From positions 186,001 to 250,000 of the forward strand of contig CAIKBL010000051.1 of the NCBI GenBank assembly GCA_903825645.1: 64,000 nucleotides of DNA. The letters run 5' to 3'. Positions within the stretch are counted from its first letter, which is position 1. Each line of letters starts with the position of its first letter. Origin of the DNA: an uncultured Pseudomonadota bacterium (GTDB lineage: Bacteria; Pseudomonadota; Gammaproteobacteria; Ga0077536). Below are positions 1 through 9,010 of this stretch, one piece after another. Made by a program: the position numbers and the translations under genes. The notes under the pieces were generated by a model. It made no database searches. It saw nothing but the letters and a program-made list of their open reading frames with translations, and was not told the DNA's origin.

Positions 1-20
1 ACCTAGCTTGTTCATTCGTG

Positions 21-3000
21 TCACTCCGGCTCATACCCCAGATTCGGGGCTAGCCAACGTTCCGCTTCGCGTAAGTCCATCCCCTTGCGCTTGGCATAGT
101 CATGAACTTGGTCACGGTTGATTTTCCCAACACCGAAATAACGAGACTTCGGATGAGAAAAGTACCAGCCGCAAACGGCGGCCCCGGGATACATCGCGTA
201 GTTTTCCGTCAGTTCGATGCCGACCGCTTTTTCAACGTCTAATAATCGCCAGATGAGCGGCTTTTCTGTGTGATCCGGGCAGGCGGGGTAGCCGGGGGCA
301 GGGCGGATACCTCGGTAGTGCTCTTCGATCAAAGATTGGCTGTCCAGTTGCTCGTTTTCCGCATAACCCCAGAATTCGCGGCGGACGTAGGCGTGCAGTC
401 GCTCCGCAAACGCTTCGGCGAGTCGATCGGCGAGCGCTTTTGCGATGATCGCCTGATAGTCGTCATGATCGCGTTCGTATCTCTCTACGATTTTTTCAAG
501 GCCAAACCCCGTCGAGACCGCAAATGCTCCAATGTAATCCGCTATTCCGCTCTCTTTTGGTGCTAGAAAATCAGCTAATGCCAAATTAGCTTGACCACCG
601 GCCTTGCGTTGTTGCTGCCTCAGGCTGTGCATTACTGTGAGCTCGCCTTTGCGACGGTCGTCTGCGTAGATTTCGATATCATCAGCACCGACTTCGTTCG
701 CCGCAAATAGGCCCACGATTCCACGTGCCTGTAGTGAGCGGTCGGCGACAATTTCCGCGAGCATCTGCTGACCATCTGAGAAGACGCGACGCGCTTCGGT
801 TCCCACAATCTCGTCGTCAAGGATTCTGGGGTAACGCCCGGCGAGTTCCCATGCCGAGAAGAAGGGCGTCCAATCGATGTAGTCCACGAGATCCGCGAGC
901 GGCCAATCCATAAAAGTTTGGACTCCGAGCTGCCGAGGCACTGGCGGGTGATACGCGTTCCAATCGGCGTCAAACCGATTTTTTCTGGCTTCTTCTAACG
1001 ACAACCACTCGATGCCTGATTGGCGGAGCTTATGTCGCTCTCTTATCGTCGCGTATTCGTCCCTTATCTGCGAGACGAATCCGCGCTTCAAATCTCGACT
1101 CTCGAGACTAGTGGCGACTCCGACCGCACGCGAGGCATCTTTGACATGAATAACTGGCCCCGAATAGACGGGGGCTATTTTGACGGCGGTATGTGTTCTC
1201 GAGGTTGTCGCGCCCCCAATCAGTAGCGGCAAGTCGAGCTTTCGACGTTCCATTTCGGCGGCGACGTAGACCATTTCATCCAATGAGGGCGTAATAAGGC
1301 CAGAAAGCCCGACCAACGTCGCATTTTCACGAACTGCAGCATCGAGAATGTCGTTACAAGCGACCATCACACCGAGATCGATAACTTCGAAATTATTACA
1401 TTGGAGTACCACCCCAACGATATTTTTCCCGATATCGTGAACGTCACCCTTGACCGTGGCAATGACCATTTTGCCGGCGGTCCGGGCACTACCGGTCGCC
1501 TTTGCCGCCTCGATGTGGGGCAGCAGATGTGCGACCGCTTTTTTCATCACTCGGGCACTTTTGACCACCTGAGGCAAAAACATTTTCCCAGCGCCGAAGA
1601 GATCGCCGACCACGTTCATGCCCGCCATGAGCGGTCCTTCGATGACGTCCAACGGGTGATTTGAGGCGAGCCTTGCTTCCTCGGTGTCCTCGACTACAAA
1701 GTCGGCGACGCCCTTTACCAACGCATAGCTCAACCGCTCCCCCACCGAAGTCAGCCGCCAGGGCTCTATCTCGTTTTTTTCGCGGACTTCTTCCTTAACG
1801 CCACTGGAGAGGGTGACGAGATTGTCGGTCGCCTCCGGTGTTCGATTAAACAGGACATCTTCGACCTTTTGACGCAGATCCGTTGGGATATCGTCATAAA
1901 TACCCAACTGTCCCGCATTGACGATTGCCATATCCAATCCAGCCCTGATGGCATGGTAGAGAAAAGCCGAATGCATGGCCTCTCTGACGGGATTATTCCC
2001 CCGGAAGGAAAATGAGACGTTGCTCAAACCGCCGCTCACCAAAGCGTGCGGAAGTTGCTGTTTTATTTTGCGGATCGCGTCAAAAAAAGCCACGGCGTAC
2101 TCATTGTGCTCTTCGATGCCGGTGGCAACCGTCAATATATTCGGATCAAAGATGATGTCTTCCGGCGCAAATCCGATTTCATCGACCAGAATTCGGTAGC
2201 AACGCGCACAAATCTCGAATTTGCGTTGTGCTGACTCTGCCTGTCCGTACTCGTCGAAAGCCATCACGATGACAGCTGCGCCCATCTGCTGAATAGTTCT
2301 GGCTTGTGCCCTGAATTTTTCGGGTCCTTCTTTCAGACTGATAGAATTCACGATGCCTTTGCCCTGCAGGCATCGCATGCCGGCCTCAAGAACGCTCCAC
2401 TTAGAGGAATCCAGCATAATGGGGACTCTCGAAATGTCCGGATCGGACGCGACCCGATTGAGAAACTCCACCATCAACGCCTCGGAATCGAGCATCCCCT
2501 CGTCCATATTGATGTCGATGATCTGTGCGCCGTTGTCGACTTGTTGTCGCGCTATATCGAGGGCCGCTTCCAGTTGCCCCTCACGAATCAAGCGCGCGAA
2601 TTTAGGTGATCCGGTGACATTCGTACGCTCGCCCACGTTAATGAAACCCGTCTCGGGCGTGATATTAAGCGGCTCCAATCCGCTCAATCGGCAGTACAAC
2701 GGGATCTCCGGGAGTCTACGGGGAGCGACCTGAGCGACGGCCTGGGCGATGGCTTTGATGTGAGCGGGGGTGGTGCCACAACATCCGCCCACCATGTTGA
2801 GAAATCCCGCCTCAGCAAATTCCTGCAGCACGGACGCCATATACTCCGGCGTCTCGTCATACCCGCCAAATTCGTTGGGTAGCCCGGCATTCGGATGAAG
2901 ACTGATAAAGGTGCCGGCAAGACGTGACAGGTCTTCCACATAGGGTCGAAGATCGAGCGCACCGAGGGCACAGTTCAGCCCAATAAAAAGCGGCTTCGCA

Positions 3001-3704
3001 TGGCGCACCGAATTCCAGAAGGCCTCTGTAGTCTGTCCAGTCAAGGTGCGACCGCTGCGGTCCGTGATGGTGCCTGAGATCATGACCGGAAGCCGTTTTC
3101 CGCTCGCCTCGAAAAAAGTCTCCAACGCGTAAATCGCAGCCTTGCAGTTCAGGGTGTCAAAGACGGTCTCGACGAGCAATATATCCACGCCGCCCTGAAC
3201 GAGTCCTCGGATGGCCTCCGTGTAACTCTCAGCGAGCTCATCAAAACGGACATTCCGGAAGCTCGGATCGTGAACGTCCGGAGACACCGACGCCGTACGA
3301 TTGGTCGGGCCGAGGACGCCGGCGACATAACGCGGTTTGTCGGGTCTAGAGGCCGCGTCGGCTTCCCGACGCGCAATACGCGCGCCTTCTAAATTAAGTT
3401 CATAGGCCAGTGCACTGAGTTGATAATCAGCCTGCGCAATCGCGGTCGAGTTGAACGTATTGGTCTCAATGATATCGGCCCCGGCATCCAGAAACGCCTG
3501 GTGTATACCGGCAATGATGTCTGGCCGAACAAGATTAAGTAGGTCATTATTGCCTTTCAGGTCTATCCCGTGCGCGGCGAAACGTGTGCCCCGATAATCC
3601 GGCTCAGTTAAGCCAAAGCCCTGAATCATGGTGCCCATCGCACCATCGAGGATCAGAATTCTTTCCGCCAGGCGTCGACGTAGAATGGTCGCGAAATCTG
3701 TCAT
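21..3704 (-). CDS. metH: cobalamin-dependent methionine synthase
   Basis: Cytosolic enzyme that moves the methyl group of 5-methyltetrahydrofolate to homocysteine through protein-bound cobalamin. The 1227-residue product has the full four-module layout. The N-terminal homocysteine domain (about 1-325) has its zinc cysteines in GLNCALG and GGCCGTTP. A pterin-binding domain follows (about 355-615). The B12 domain carries DVHDIGKN near residue 760, whose His is the lower cobalt ligand. The C-terminal AdoMet reactivation domain includes the [15 protein letters not shown] stretch. Length equals the E. coli enzyme. It lies 24 bp downstream of lptF on the same strand, so it probably shares that transcript. 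I saw no cobalamin riboswitch before it. A corrinoid adenosyltransferase lies 1.6 kb away. Identification is certain. Confidence 0.98.
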   Translation of the reverse strand: MTDFATILRRRLAERILILDGAMGTMIQGFGLTEPDYRGTRFAAHGIDLKGNNDLLNLVRPDIIAGIHQAFLDAGADIIETNTFNSTAIAQADYQLSALAYELNLEGARIARREADAASRPDKPRYVAGVLGPTNRTASVSPDVHDPSFRNVRFDELAESYTEAIRGLVQGGVDILLVETVFDTLNCKAAIYALETFFEASGKRLPVMISGTITDRSGRTLTGQTTEAFWNSVRHAKPLFIGLNCALGALDLRPYVEDLSRLAGTFISLHPNAGLPNEFGGYDETPEYMASVLQEFAEAGFLNMVGGCCGTTPAHIKAIAQAVAQVAPRRLPEIPLYCRLSGLEPLNITPETGFINVGERTNVTGSPKFARLIREGQLEAALDIARQQVDNGAQIIDINMDEGMLDSEALMVEFLNRVASDPDISRVPIMLDSSKWSVLEAGMRCLQGKGIVNSISLKEGPEKFRAQARTIQQMGAAVIVMAFDEYGQAESAQRKFEICARCYRILVDEIGFAPEDIIFDPNILTVATGIEEHNEYAVAFFDAIRKIKQQLPHALVSGGLSNVSFSFRGNNPVREAMHSAFLYHAIRAGLDMAIVNAGQLGIYDDIPTDLRQKVEDVLFNRTPEATDNLVTLSSGVKEEVREKNEIEPWRLTSVGERLSYALVKGVADFVVEDTEEARLASNHPLDVIEGPLMAGMNVVGDLFGAGKMFLPQVVKSARVMKKAVAHLLPHIEAAKATGSARTAGKMVIATVKGDVHDIGKNIVGVVLQCNNFEVIDLGVMVACNDILDAAVRENATLVGLSGLITPSLDEMVYVAAEMERRKLDLPLLIGGATTSRTHTAVKIAPVYSGPVIHVKDASRAVGVATSLESRDLKRGFVSQIRDEYATIRERHKLRQSGIEWLSLEEARKNRFDADWNAYHPPVPRQLGVQTFMDWPLADLVDYIDWTPFFSAWELAGRYPRILDDEIVGTEARRVFSDGQQMLAEIVADRSLQARGIVGLFAANEVGADDIEIYADDRRKGELTVMHSLRQQQRKAGGQANLALADFLAPKESGIADYIGAFAVSTGFGLEKIVERYERDHDDYQAIIAKALADRLAEAFAERLHAYVRREFWGYAENEQLDSQSLIEEHYRGIRPAPGYPACPDHTEKPLIWRLLDVEKAVGIELTENYAMYPGAAVCGWYFSHPKSRYFGVGKINRDQVHDYAKRKGMDLREAERWLAPNLGYEPE

Positions 3705-3728
3705 TGTTCAATCCTCGTGGGAAACGAA

Positions 3729-4817
3729 TTAGCCGCGCCGGAAACGTAAAAAATTTCGTGGCGATCGTTGCTTCCAGAACAACAGGCCAATCACGCAGGC
3801 AAAAACAAGCTGCACCGCCCAAAAACCAAGGGCAGGAGAGTGGTGAAACGTAACGCGACGCGCCATTGCGTGGGCTACCCCGAGTAGATTGCTATAAACG
3901 AAATACATCGAGATAGCGCTCAAAAGACCCAGATACCAGCTATCCCCGGTACTCCCCATGGCAATCAACACGGCCAGCAGAGGCAGCAGAAGGGCGCCCA
4001 TCGGGCGCGCGATGCGCCACTGCAGCTCCCCTCTAAAACCTTGCGTGTCATATTTTAGGAGTCGGGCGGTCGGGAGATAGGTTATCTCATTAGACAGATC
4101 AGCCGGATCATGTGGGTCTATCCGCAGCGCATATTTTGCAAAATGCGTAATCACGTAATCCAGCGCGCCCGGGCGGCCCGCATAGGTGGTGCCATCCAGG
4201 AATACCGCAAAACGATCTTGTGTCTTTTCGTTGGTTTCAATAAAAGCGTTATCTGCGCGTAGGAGACCGACTTTGTCGTTTTTGGTTACCCCGACAAAGG
4301 CATTCTGCATCATTTGATCATCCTTGGAGATGTTCTCCGCGTAAAAAATCCGCCCTCCCCTTAGTTCTTTAAAACGACCCGCCTTGACCCCTGCAATGGT
4401 GGCTTCGTTTTCCGTCTGCTCGCGAATTTTTCGGACAGTTTCCTCAGTCGGCGGTTGTACATAGAGCGTCATCACCGCCACGAACAAGCCCGACAGTAGC
4501 GCCAGCTTGAAGGCAGCACGCATGAGTGTCGTGTGTCCAGCCCCGGCCGCCCGCATCGCAGAAAGCTCCGAATCGCGCTGGAGACGAATGATCGCCGCGA
4601 ATATCCCGATATAAAGACTCATAGGTACCAAATCGCGCAGCGCTATAAACATTTTCAGACCTAACAGTTCGAAAATGTGCTCGGGTGAGATCTTGCCGTC
4701 GGCAGCTTCCCCCAAGAAACTCGCCAACCGCGTACTGAAGTAAATGGCGAACAGACCGCCAATAATCATTGCGAACATCCGCAAATATTCTCGCATGAGG
4801 TATCGTTCGAGAATCAT
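3729..4817 (-). CDS. lptF: LPS export ABC transporter permease LptF
   Basis: Inner-membrane permease of the Lpt machine, which extracts lipopolysaccharide from the inner membrane and passes it to the periplasmic bridge. About 362 residues, with a short cytoplasmic start (MILERYLMREYLRMF), two or more N-terminal membrane segments, a central periplasmic beta-jellyroll-like region (about 130-260) and a C-terminal group of membrane helices. FLGEAADGKISPEH and RDSELSAMRAAGAG are LptF-type rather than LptG-type. A longer reading to 4913 exists, but ATG 4817 has an AAGGA site and matches family N-termini. lptG normally follows lptF; here metH does, so the partner must lie elsewhere. Confidence 0.93.
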   Translation of the reverse strand: MILERYLMREYLRMFAMIIGGLFAIYFSTRLASFLGEAADGKISPEHIFELLGLKMFIALRDLVPMSLYIGIFAAIIRLQRDSELSAMRAAGAGHTTLMRAAFKLALLSGLFVAVMTLYVQPPTEETVRKIREQTENEATIAGVKAGRFKELRGGRIFYAENISKDDQMMQNAFVGVTKNDKVGLLRADNAFIETNEKTQDRFAVFLDGTTYAGRPGALDYVITHFAKYALRIDPHDPADLSNEITYLPTARLLKYDTQGFRGELQWRIARPMGALLLPLLAVLIAMGSTGDSWYLGLLSAISMYFVYSNLLGVAHAMARRVTFHHSPALGFWAVQLVFACVIGLLFWKQRSPRNFLRFRRG

Positions 4818-4845
4818 CTCAATTCCTTCGAGATTTTTATTGTGA

Positions 4846-4887
4846 CCCCTGCCAGCGCGCACGTGGCCGCGAGAGTGCTGGCGGGGG
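4846..4887. other. GC-rich hairpin upstream of lptF
   Basis: Left arm CCCCTGCCAGC (4846-4856) pairs with GCTGGCGGGGG (4877-4887), with one G-T wobble. A further AC/GT pair lies beyond a four-base bulge. It starts about 29 bases before the lptF ATG and would fall in the lptF leader. No T-run follows on either strand, so it is not a standard terminator. Role unknown. Confidence 0.4.
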
Positions 4888-5298
4888 CATCTCTGATATT
4901 CGCATGGGGACACATCCGGCGAAGATTGTGGCTTTCATGCTTTGTCATTTTGATGGTCGGCGCCCGGTTTATGTATTGTCGAAGACGTCCTGTATGGCGA
5001 GACGTCCGTCGGGTCACAATTGATGGCGGCGCCGTCATCGGGGGGCGAGGAACTAACCTCGCGCCAGCGACGGGCATCCCGTTGAACATGAGAGTCCGAA
5101 TGCGCCTCCCAGACGAGGAGAAGACGCTTGGTCTTAGCATGGCCAAAGCCGCTCTTAACCGTCACCACGGGTGGCGTGGGCGCTATTACCGTCTTTTGTC
5201 GTCTCCTTCGTCGTGCCAGCCCAAGTCTGTCGCCCTCCACATCGTGCCTGACGCCGAGGCGCATTCTACCAGCCTATTCTCGCGGCACCCATCGGGTT

Positions 5299-5327
5299 TT
5301 GACAGGTTGCAGGGTCGCTTGTACATT
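5299..5327 (+). promoter_or_regulatory. sigma-70 type promoter for the corrinoid adenosyltransferase
   Basis: A perfect -35 box TTGACA at 5299-5304, a 17-base spacer and a -10 box TACATT at 5322-5327. Transcription would start near 5334, about 23 bases before the ATG at 5357. This is one of the best housekeeping promoter matches in the window. Confidence 0.6.
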
Positions 5328-5356
5328 CAGGCGCGCAACCTAGGAAGACAGCACGC

Positions 5357-5923
5357 ATGGGAAACCGCCTCTCAAAAATCTACACGCGCACCGGAGATGC
5401 GGGCACTACGGGGCTGGGTGACGGCTCCCGGGTGGCGAAGAACAGCCTTCGCGTCCGCGCAATGGGCGATATTGACGAGCTTAACTCGTTGCTTGGCGTG
5501 CTCCTCGCGGCAATTCCCGAAAGCGGCATGTCTCGAGAGATCCTTGAAATCCAACACGATCTCTTCGACCTGGGTGGCGAACTTTCTATTCCCGGTGCCA
5601 CGTTACTCCCAAACAGCGCGTGCCAACGCCTTGAGGAATTAATTGATCGCTATAACGGCGACCTACCCCCCCTGAAGGAATTTATCCTGCCAAGTGGCGG
5701 CCTAGCAGCCGCTCACTGTCACGTAGCACGAGCCGTTTGCAGACGCGCAGAGCGCGCGGTCGTCGATCTCGCCCAGGCCGAGACCACCGAAGCATCTTCG
5801 TTGCAATATATAAATCGGCTATCAGATTTGCTGTTCGTGCTTGCCCGCGTCCTCGCTCGTCAGGAAGGCGGGCGGGAAGTGATGTGGGACCGCACACGCT
5901 TTAAGAGCCCTATAAGTAAATAG
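5357..5923 (+). CDS. PduO-type cob(I)yrinic acid a,c-diamide adenosyltransferase
   Basis: Transfers the adenosyl group of ATP to cob(I)alamin to make coenzyme B12. The 188-residue length and N-terminal motif YTRTGDAGTTGLGDGSRV, with MGDIDELNSLLG after it, identify the PduO/MMAB trimeric family, unrelated to BtuR/CobA. The conserved RAVCRRAERAV and INRLSDLLFVLAR segments form the C-terminal helices that hold ATP and the corrinoid. It is preceded by a strong promoter and reads away from lptF-metH. With MetH nearby it suggests the cell uses cobalamin, though neither gene shows whether it is made or imported. Confidence 0.93.
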   Translation: MGNRLSKIYTRTGDAGTTGLGDGSRVAKNSLRVRAMGDIDELNSLLGVLLAAIPESGMSREILEIQHDLFDLGGELSIPGATLLPNSACQRLEELIDRYNGDLPPLKEFILPSGGLAAAHCHVARAVCRRAERAVVDLAQAETTEASSLQYINRLSDLLFVLARVLARQEGGREVMWDRTRFKSPISK

Positions 5924-6154
5924 CGCCGCCGGTTGGCGAGGAGGCTGCCTACCGCTGGACCGAACGACCGTCACCGGGAAGAACGGCCAACGCTTGTCCG
6001 ATCGTTTTTTTGAAAAAATGCAACCGCCTAATCTGATTCAGGGCTGGTAAACTTCCCACCCAAACGTAAAAGGTTCCCTGTGGCTGGCGTGGACGAAGAT
6101 ACCGCGCCAAACGCAGGATCATCGAGAATAAACTACCAACGCACGAGGTGTTTG

Positions 6155-6766
6155 TTGAATATTGCATGCTTGGATTTTGAAGGTGTTCTGGTACCGGAAA
6201 TTTGGGTGGGTCTCGCCGAGAGAACGGGTATCGACGGCTTGCGGGCGACCACCCGGGAAATACCTGATTACGACCAACTGATGCGGCAACGGCTGGAGAT
6301 CATGTCCCGTCATGGACTGGGCTTGCGGGATATCCAAGCAGCCGCCGATGCGTTGGAACCACTGCCGGGAGCGGAGGCGTTTCTCGCTTGGCTTCGTACC
6401 GAATATCAGGTCGCGATTGTCTCGGATACGTTCTACGAACTGGCGGCGCCGCTACTTCGCAAGCTGAATTATCCGATGATGCTTTGTCATCGACTAACCA
6501 TTGATGGGGAAGGCAAAATCGCCGGTTACAACATTCGCCAACCCGACCCGAAACGGCATGCAGTCCGTGGTTTCAAGTCGATGAATTACACCGTTGTAGC
6601 CACCGGCGACTCCTATAACGATGTCCCCATGCTCACTGAAGCCGACCATGGTTGGTTTTTTTGCCCACCTGATAACGTCTGTCGTGATCATCCGAATATC
6701 CCGCCCGTAGGCAGTTATGACGAGCTGGGAGAAGTTTTGATGAAAGCGAAAAAGGATCACGCCTGA
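6155..6766 (+). CDS. thrH: ThrH, phosphoserine phosphatase / homoserine phosphotransferase
   Basis: HAD-superfamily enzyme. In Pseudomonas, ThrH dephosphorylates phosphoserine and can pass the phosphate to homoserine, linking serine and threonine synthesis. HAD motif I is CLDFEGVLVPE (the first Asp is the nucleophile), motif II lies at VSDTFYE, a conserved Lys in DPKRHAV, and motif III is ATGDSYNDVPML. The frame is open upstream to a GTG at 6080, but family members begin almost directly at the CLD motif. TTG 6155 (or 6152) follows a GAGG site at 6145-6148, so I chose it, giving about 203 residues against 205 in P. aeruginosa. The next gene is convergent. Confidence 0.9.
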   Translation: MNIACLDFEGVLVPEIWVGLAERTGIDGLRATTREIPDYDQLMRQRLEIMSRHGLGLRDIQAAADALEPLPGAEAFLAWLRTEYQVAIVSDTFYELAAPLLRKLNYPMMLCHRLTIDGEGKIAGYNIRQPDPKRHAVRGFKSMNYTVVATGDSYNDVPMLTEADHGWFFCPPDNVCRDHPNIPPVGSYDELGEVLMKAKKDHA

Positions 6767-6815
6767 GCACAGGCTGATTGCAGCACCGCCTGCCGCGGCC
6801 ATTTCGGACTCTTCG

Positions 6816-7700
6816 CTATAGGGCGGATATGGGCGGAGCGGAGCGAGCCTGTCCGCGCGGAAGACGCGATCTATCCCAGTGAAGAACGGCCCATTCAAGC
6901 ATCGCTCCCGGACTCTTCGGAGAGTCTAGGGGCTCCTGCCCCAACCACGACAGGGCTGCGCGAAGCAAGTTCACGACCGGCAAACCTTCCAGCGAGGGTG
7001 CCCGGTTCTGTTTGCTGAGTTTTCGGCCCTCGTGGTCGACGGCCACCGGGATATGCAGGTAGTCGGGAGAGGGCAATCGGAGTAAGGCCTGAAGGAATCG
7101 TTGCCTTGGGGCGGATTCCAGCAAATCTGCGCCCCGCACGATTTCCGTCACCCCGTGCGCCGCATCGTCTAACACAGTGGCCAAATGATAGGCGGGTAAA
7201 TCCTCCACGCGCCAAACGACGAAATCCCCGCCTTGACTCAGAAGATTCCATCGCAATGTTCCCTGCAACAAATCCTGCAGTTCAACGTCGGGCTCCGTGA
7301 TCTGCACGCGCACGGTGTGCTGGCCCGCGGGTCGCTGCACGCGTCCGCGACAGGTGCCCGGATACGGGCGCTCACCAATTTCCCGCCGGCTGCAGGTGCA
7401 GTAATACGCTAGGCCACGCCGGAGTAAGTCATCGACTGCCTGACGATAGGCGCCCAGACGGACGCTTTGATAATGCACCTTGCCCGTCCAGTGAAGTTGG
7501 CATTCTTGGAGTGTCCGCAAAATCGAATGGGTAGCACCGGCTTGGTGACGAGGGGGATCGATGTCATCAATCCGCAATAACCACTGCCCCCGTGAAGCAC
7601 GTGACTGCAGATAGCCGCAGAGCGCGGTGACCAGAGATCCAAAGTGGAGCGGCCCCGTCGGCGAAGGCGCGAATCGTCCGATGTAGCCCTTATCTGACAT
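6816..7700 (-). CDS. gluQ: glutamyl-Q tRNA(Asp) synthetase
   Basis: Truncated glutamyl-tRNA-synthetase paralogue that attaches glutamate to the queuosine base at position 34 of tRNA-Asp. It has only the catalytic Rossmann domain (about 294 residues) with no anticodon-binding half. Seen: the HIGH-like motif PSPTGPLHFGS, a zinc site CTCSRREIG...CRGR typical of GluQ-RS, and the KMSKS-like KLSKQN. ATG 7700 is preferred over an in-frame start at 7718 because family proteins begin just before the GRFAPSPTG motif. It overlaps the end of the cysZ-like gene by 11 bases, implying translational coupling. queF in the same set makes the queuosine precursor, so the neighbourhood fits the function. Confidence 0.95.
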   Translation of the reverse strand: MSDKGYIGRFAPSPTGPLHFGSLVTALCGYLQSRASRGQWLLRIDDIDPPRHQAGATHSILRTLQECQLHWTGKVHYQSVRLGAYRQAVDDLLRRGLAYYCTCSRREIGERPYPGTCRGRVQRPAGQHTVRVQITEPDVELQDLLQGTLRWNLLSQGGDFVVWRVEDLPAYHLATVLDDAAHGVTEIVRGADLLESAPRQRFLQALLRLPSPDYLHIPVAVDHEGRKLSKQNRAPSLEGLPVVNLLRAALSWLGQEPLDSPKSPGAMLEWAVLHWDRSRLPRGQARSAPPISAL

Positions 7701-8433
7701 CCGGCGGGTTGGCCACAAAGTTATCTGCGCAAAGCAAAGTCGCTCCTAGGATACCAATGGGCATGGCGACGATATTGAGAAACGGAACAGTCGTCAGGCA
7801 CACGATGCCGATCCCGAAACCCAAGCCGAGCAGACGCCGTGACTTCAGTGCTTCCAGGGCAGCAGGGAAGGGACGTTGTTCGATGCACAGCGCACAATCG
7901 AGATAGTCCACCGCGAGTATCCAGGCAAAAAACAAGAACCACGCGACGAGGCTGAGTAGATTCAGACCAGGGATCAGCGTCAGGATGACACAGGGCACAG
8001 CGAGCTTCAGGAAATAAACTAATTTCCTGACTTCACTCCGAACGCTATGACTTATTTCATGCACGAAGCCGGGAGGAGGCAAAGGCACCGGTCTGCCTAG
8101 TTGCTTCAAGACCGCCCGAGACAACGCGGAATTAAAAGGCGCGGCGAGCAGATTAGCGAGGACACTGAAAACACAGAAGACGCTCGACGCGGTCATCACA
8201 GCCACAAAGGGAAACACAATATAGCGAAGCCAACCAAGCGCGGGCGGCAACCATTCCAACAAAATACGTGAAAAAAACCGATACGCGACAATCGCGCCCC
8301 CTGCGAGCACGACCAAATTGACCAGCAGAGGGCCCGCAACGAGTCCGCGGACCGCCGGTTTACGCAGCATGGCCGCGCCCCGGCACACGTAGAACACGCC
8401 CTTGATGCAACCTGGTACCAAGGTTTGGGTCAA
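7690..8433 (-). CDS. cysZ: CysZ/EI24-family membrane protein, probable sulfate permease
   Basis: Integral membrane protein of the EI24 (PF07264) family; E. coli CysZ takes up sulfate for cysteine synthesis. The sequence aligns along its length with Cys[10 protein letters not shown] (first helix), [45 protein letters not shown] and [20 protein letters not shown]. About 247 residues and four to six hydrophobic segments. The frame is open further upstream, but that part would lie inside queF. TTG 8433 overlaps the queF stop as TTGA and leaves the expected N-terminal helix, so I chose it. It lies between queF and gluQ. Sulfate transport is inferred by family, not proven. Confidence 0.82.
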   Translation of the reverse strand: MTQTLVPGCIKGVFYVCRGAAMLRKPAVRGLVAGPLLVNLVVLAGGAIVAYRFFSRILLEWLPPALGWLRYIVFPFVAVMTASSVFCVFSVLANLLAAPFNSALSRAVLKQLGRPVPLPPPGFVHEISHSVRSEVRKLVYFLKLAVPCVILTLIPGLNLLSLVAWFLFFAWILAVDYLDCALCIEQRPFPAALEALKSRRLLGLGFGIGIVCLTTVPFLNIVAMPIGILGATLLCADNFVANPPDVR

Positions 8434-8819
8434 GGCAATACAACAGGCGGCGCGACTGTCCAGCCCGCCGCGCGATGCTCGGCGGTGACCGTAGGGTAAG
8501 TGCCCCCTCTGACGTTGAATTTCGCGGTCAAACGGGCAAAACGTGGCTGACATGCCGTAATTAAATCGTCCAGAACCCGATTCGTCACCGCTTCGTGGAA
8601 ATGTCCTTCATCGCGGAAAGACCAGATATACAGTTTCAGGGACTTGAGCTCTACGCAAACCTCATCAGGAATATATTCTAAGGTCATGTGCCCGAAGTCG
8701 GGTTGACCCGTCTTCGGGCACAGACACGTGAATTCCGGCATTTCGATCCGGATCGTGTAATCCCGCGTAACGGCCGGATTGGGGAATGTCTCTAGGGCGC
8801 GCGATGGACTGCTGGACAT
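8430..8819 (-). CDS. queF: NADPH-dependent 7-cyano-7-deazaguanine reductase (preQ0 reductase)
   Basis: Reduces the nitrile of preQ0 to the amine preQ1, the base inserted in tRNA for queuosine. At 129 residues it is the short, single-domain (type I, Bacillus-like) QueF rather than the 280-residue E. coli form. The catalytic Cys lies in [13 protein letters not shown], and [20 protein letters not shown] contains the QueF-specific ExKSxK substrate and NADPH motif. First gene of the queF-cysZ-gluQ set. A 191-base divergent region separates it from smc. Confidence 0.96.
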   Translation of the reverse strand: MSSSPSRALETFPNPAVTRDYTIRIEMPEFTCLCPKTGQPDFGHMTLEYIPDEVCVELKSLKLYIWSFRDEGHFHEAVTNRVLDDLITACQPRFARLTAKFNVRGGTYPTVTAEHRAAGWTVAPPVVLP

Positions 8820-9010
8820 GACTGGGGTTTTCTCTGGACAGTGACAAGTTGCGAATAATACATGAGGTAGAGTCGCTATCGCCCCTTTCGAAATGAATAA
8901 CTAATTTTCGCTCAATGATCTCTATTTTGTTGATTATTCAGACAGATGAGCGACCCGAGGTCAGGAGTCGGCGGTTTGTCTGAGGTGATCGTGTACGGTA
9001 TGCTGCCGGG

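Larger units (their letters stand above)
4818..5356. other. long divergent intergenic region lptF / adenosyltransferase
   Basis: 539 bases between divergent genes. It is GC-rich and open in several frames on both strands, but no translation resembles a known protein; the open frames look like high-GC by-products. It contains the hairpin at 4846-4887 and a good promoter at 5299-5327. The left half presumably holds the lptF-metH promoter, which I could not place. A decayed gene cannot be excluded. Confidence 0.5.

Noticed and set aside
3705-5356. cobalamin riboswitch ahead of metH or the adenosyltransferase
   Set aside because: No B12-box-like element or matching fold was seen, metH has only a 24-base leader gap, and the adenosyltransferase leader predicted from its promoter is too short.
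4842-5642. 266-residue plus-strand frame over the lptF / adenosyltransferase gap
   Set aside because: It overlaps the well-supported adenosyltransferase in another frame, has no recognisable motif and looks like a high-GC chance frame.
8976-9004. TTGTCT-17-TATGCT promoter for smc
   Set aside because: Only four of six matches per box, and it would make smc nearly leaderless. Too weak to list as a feature.
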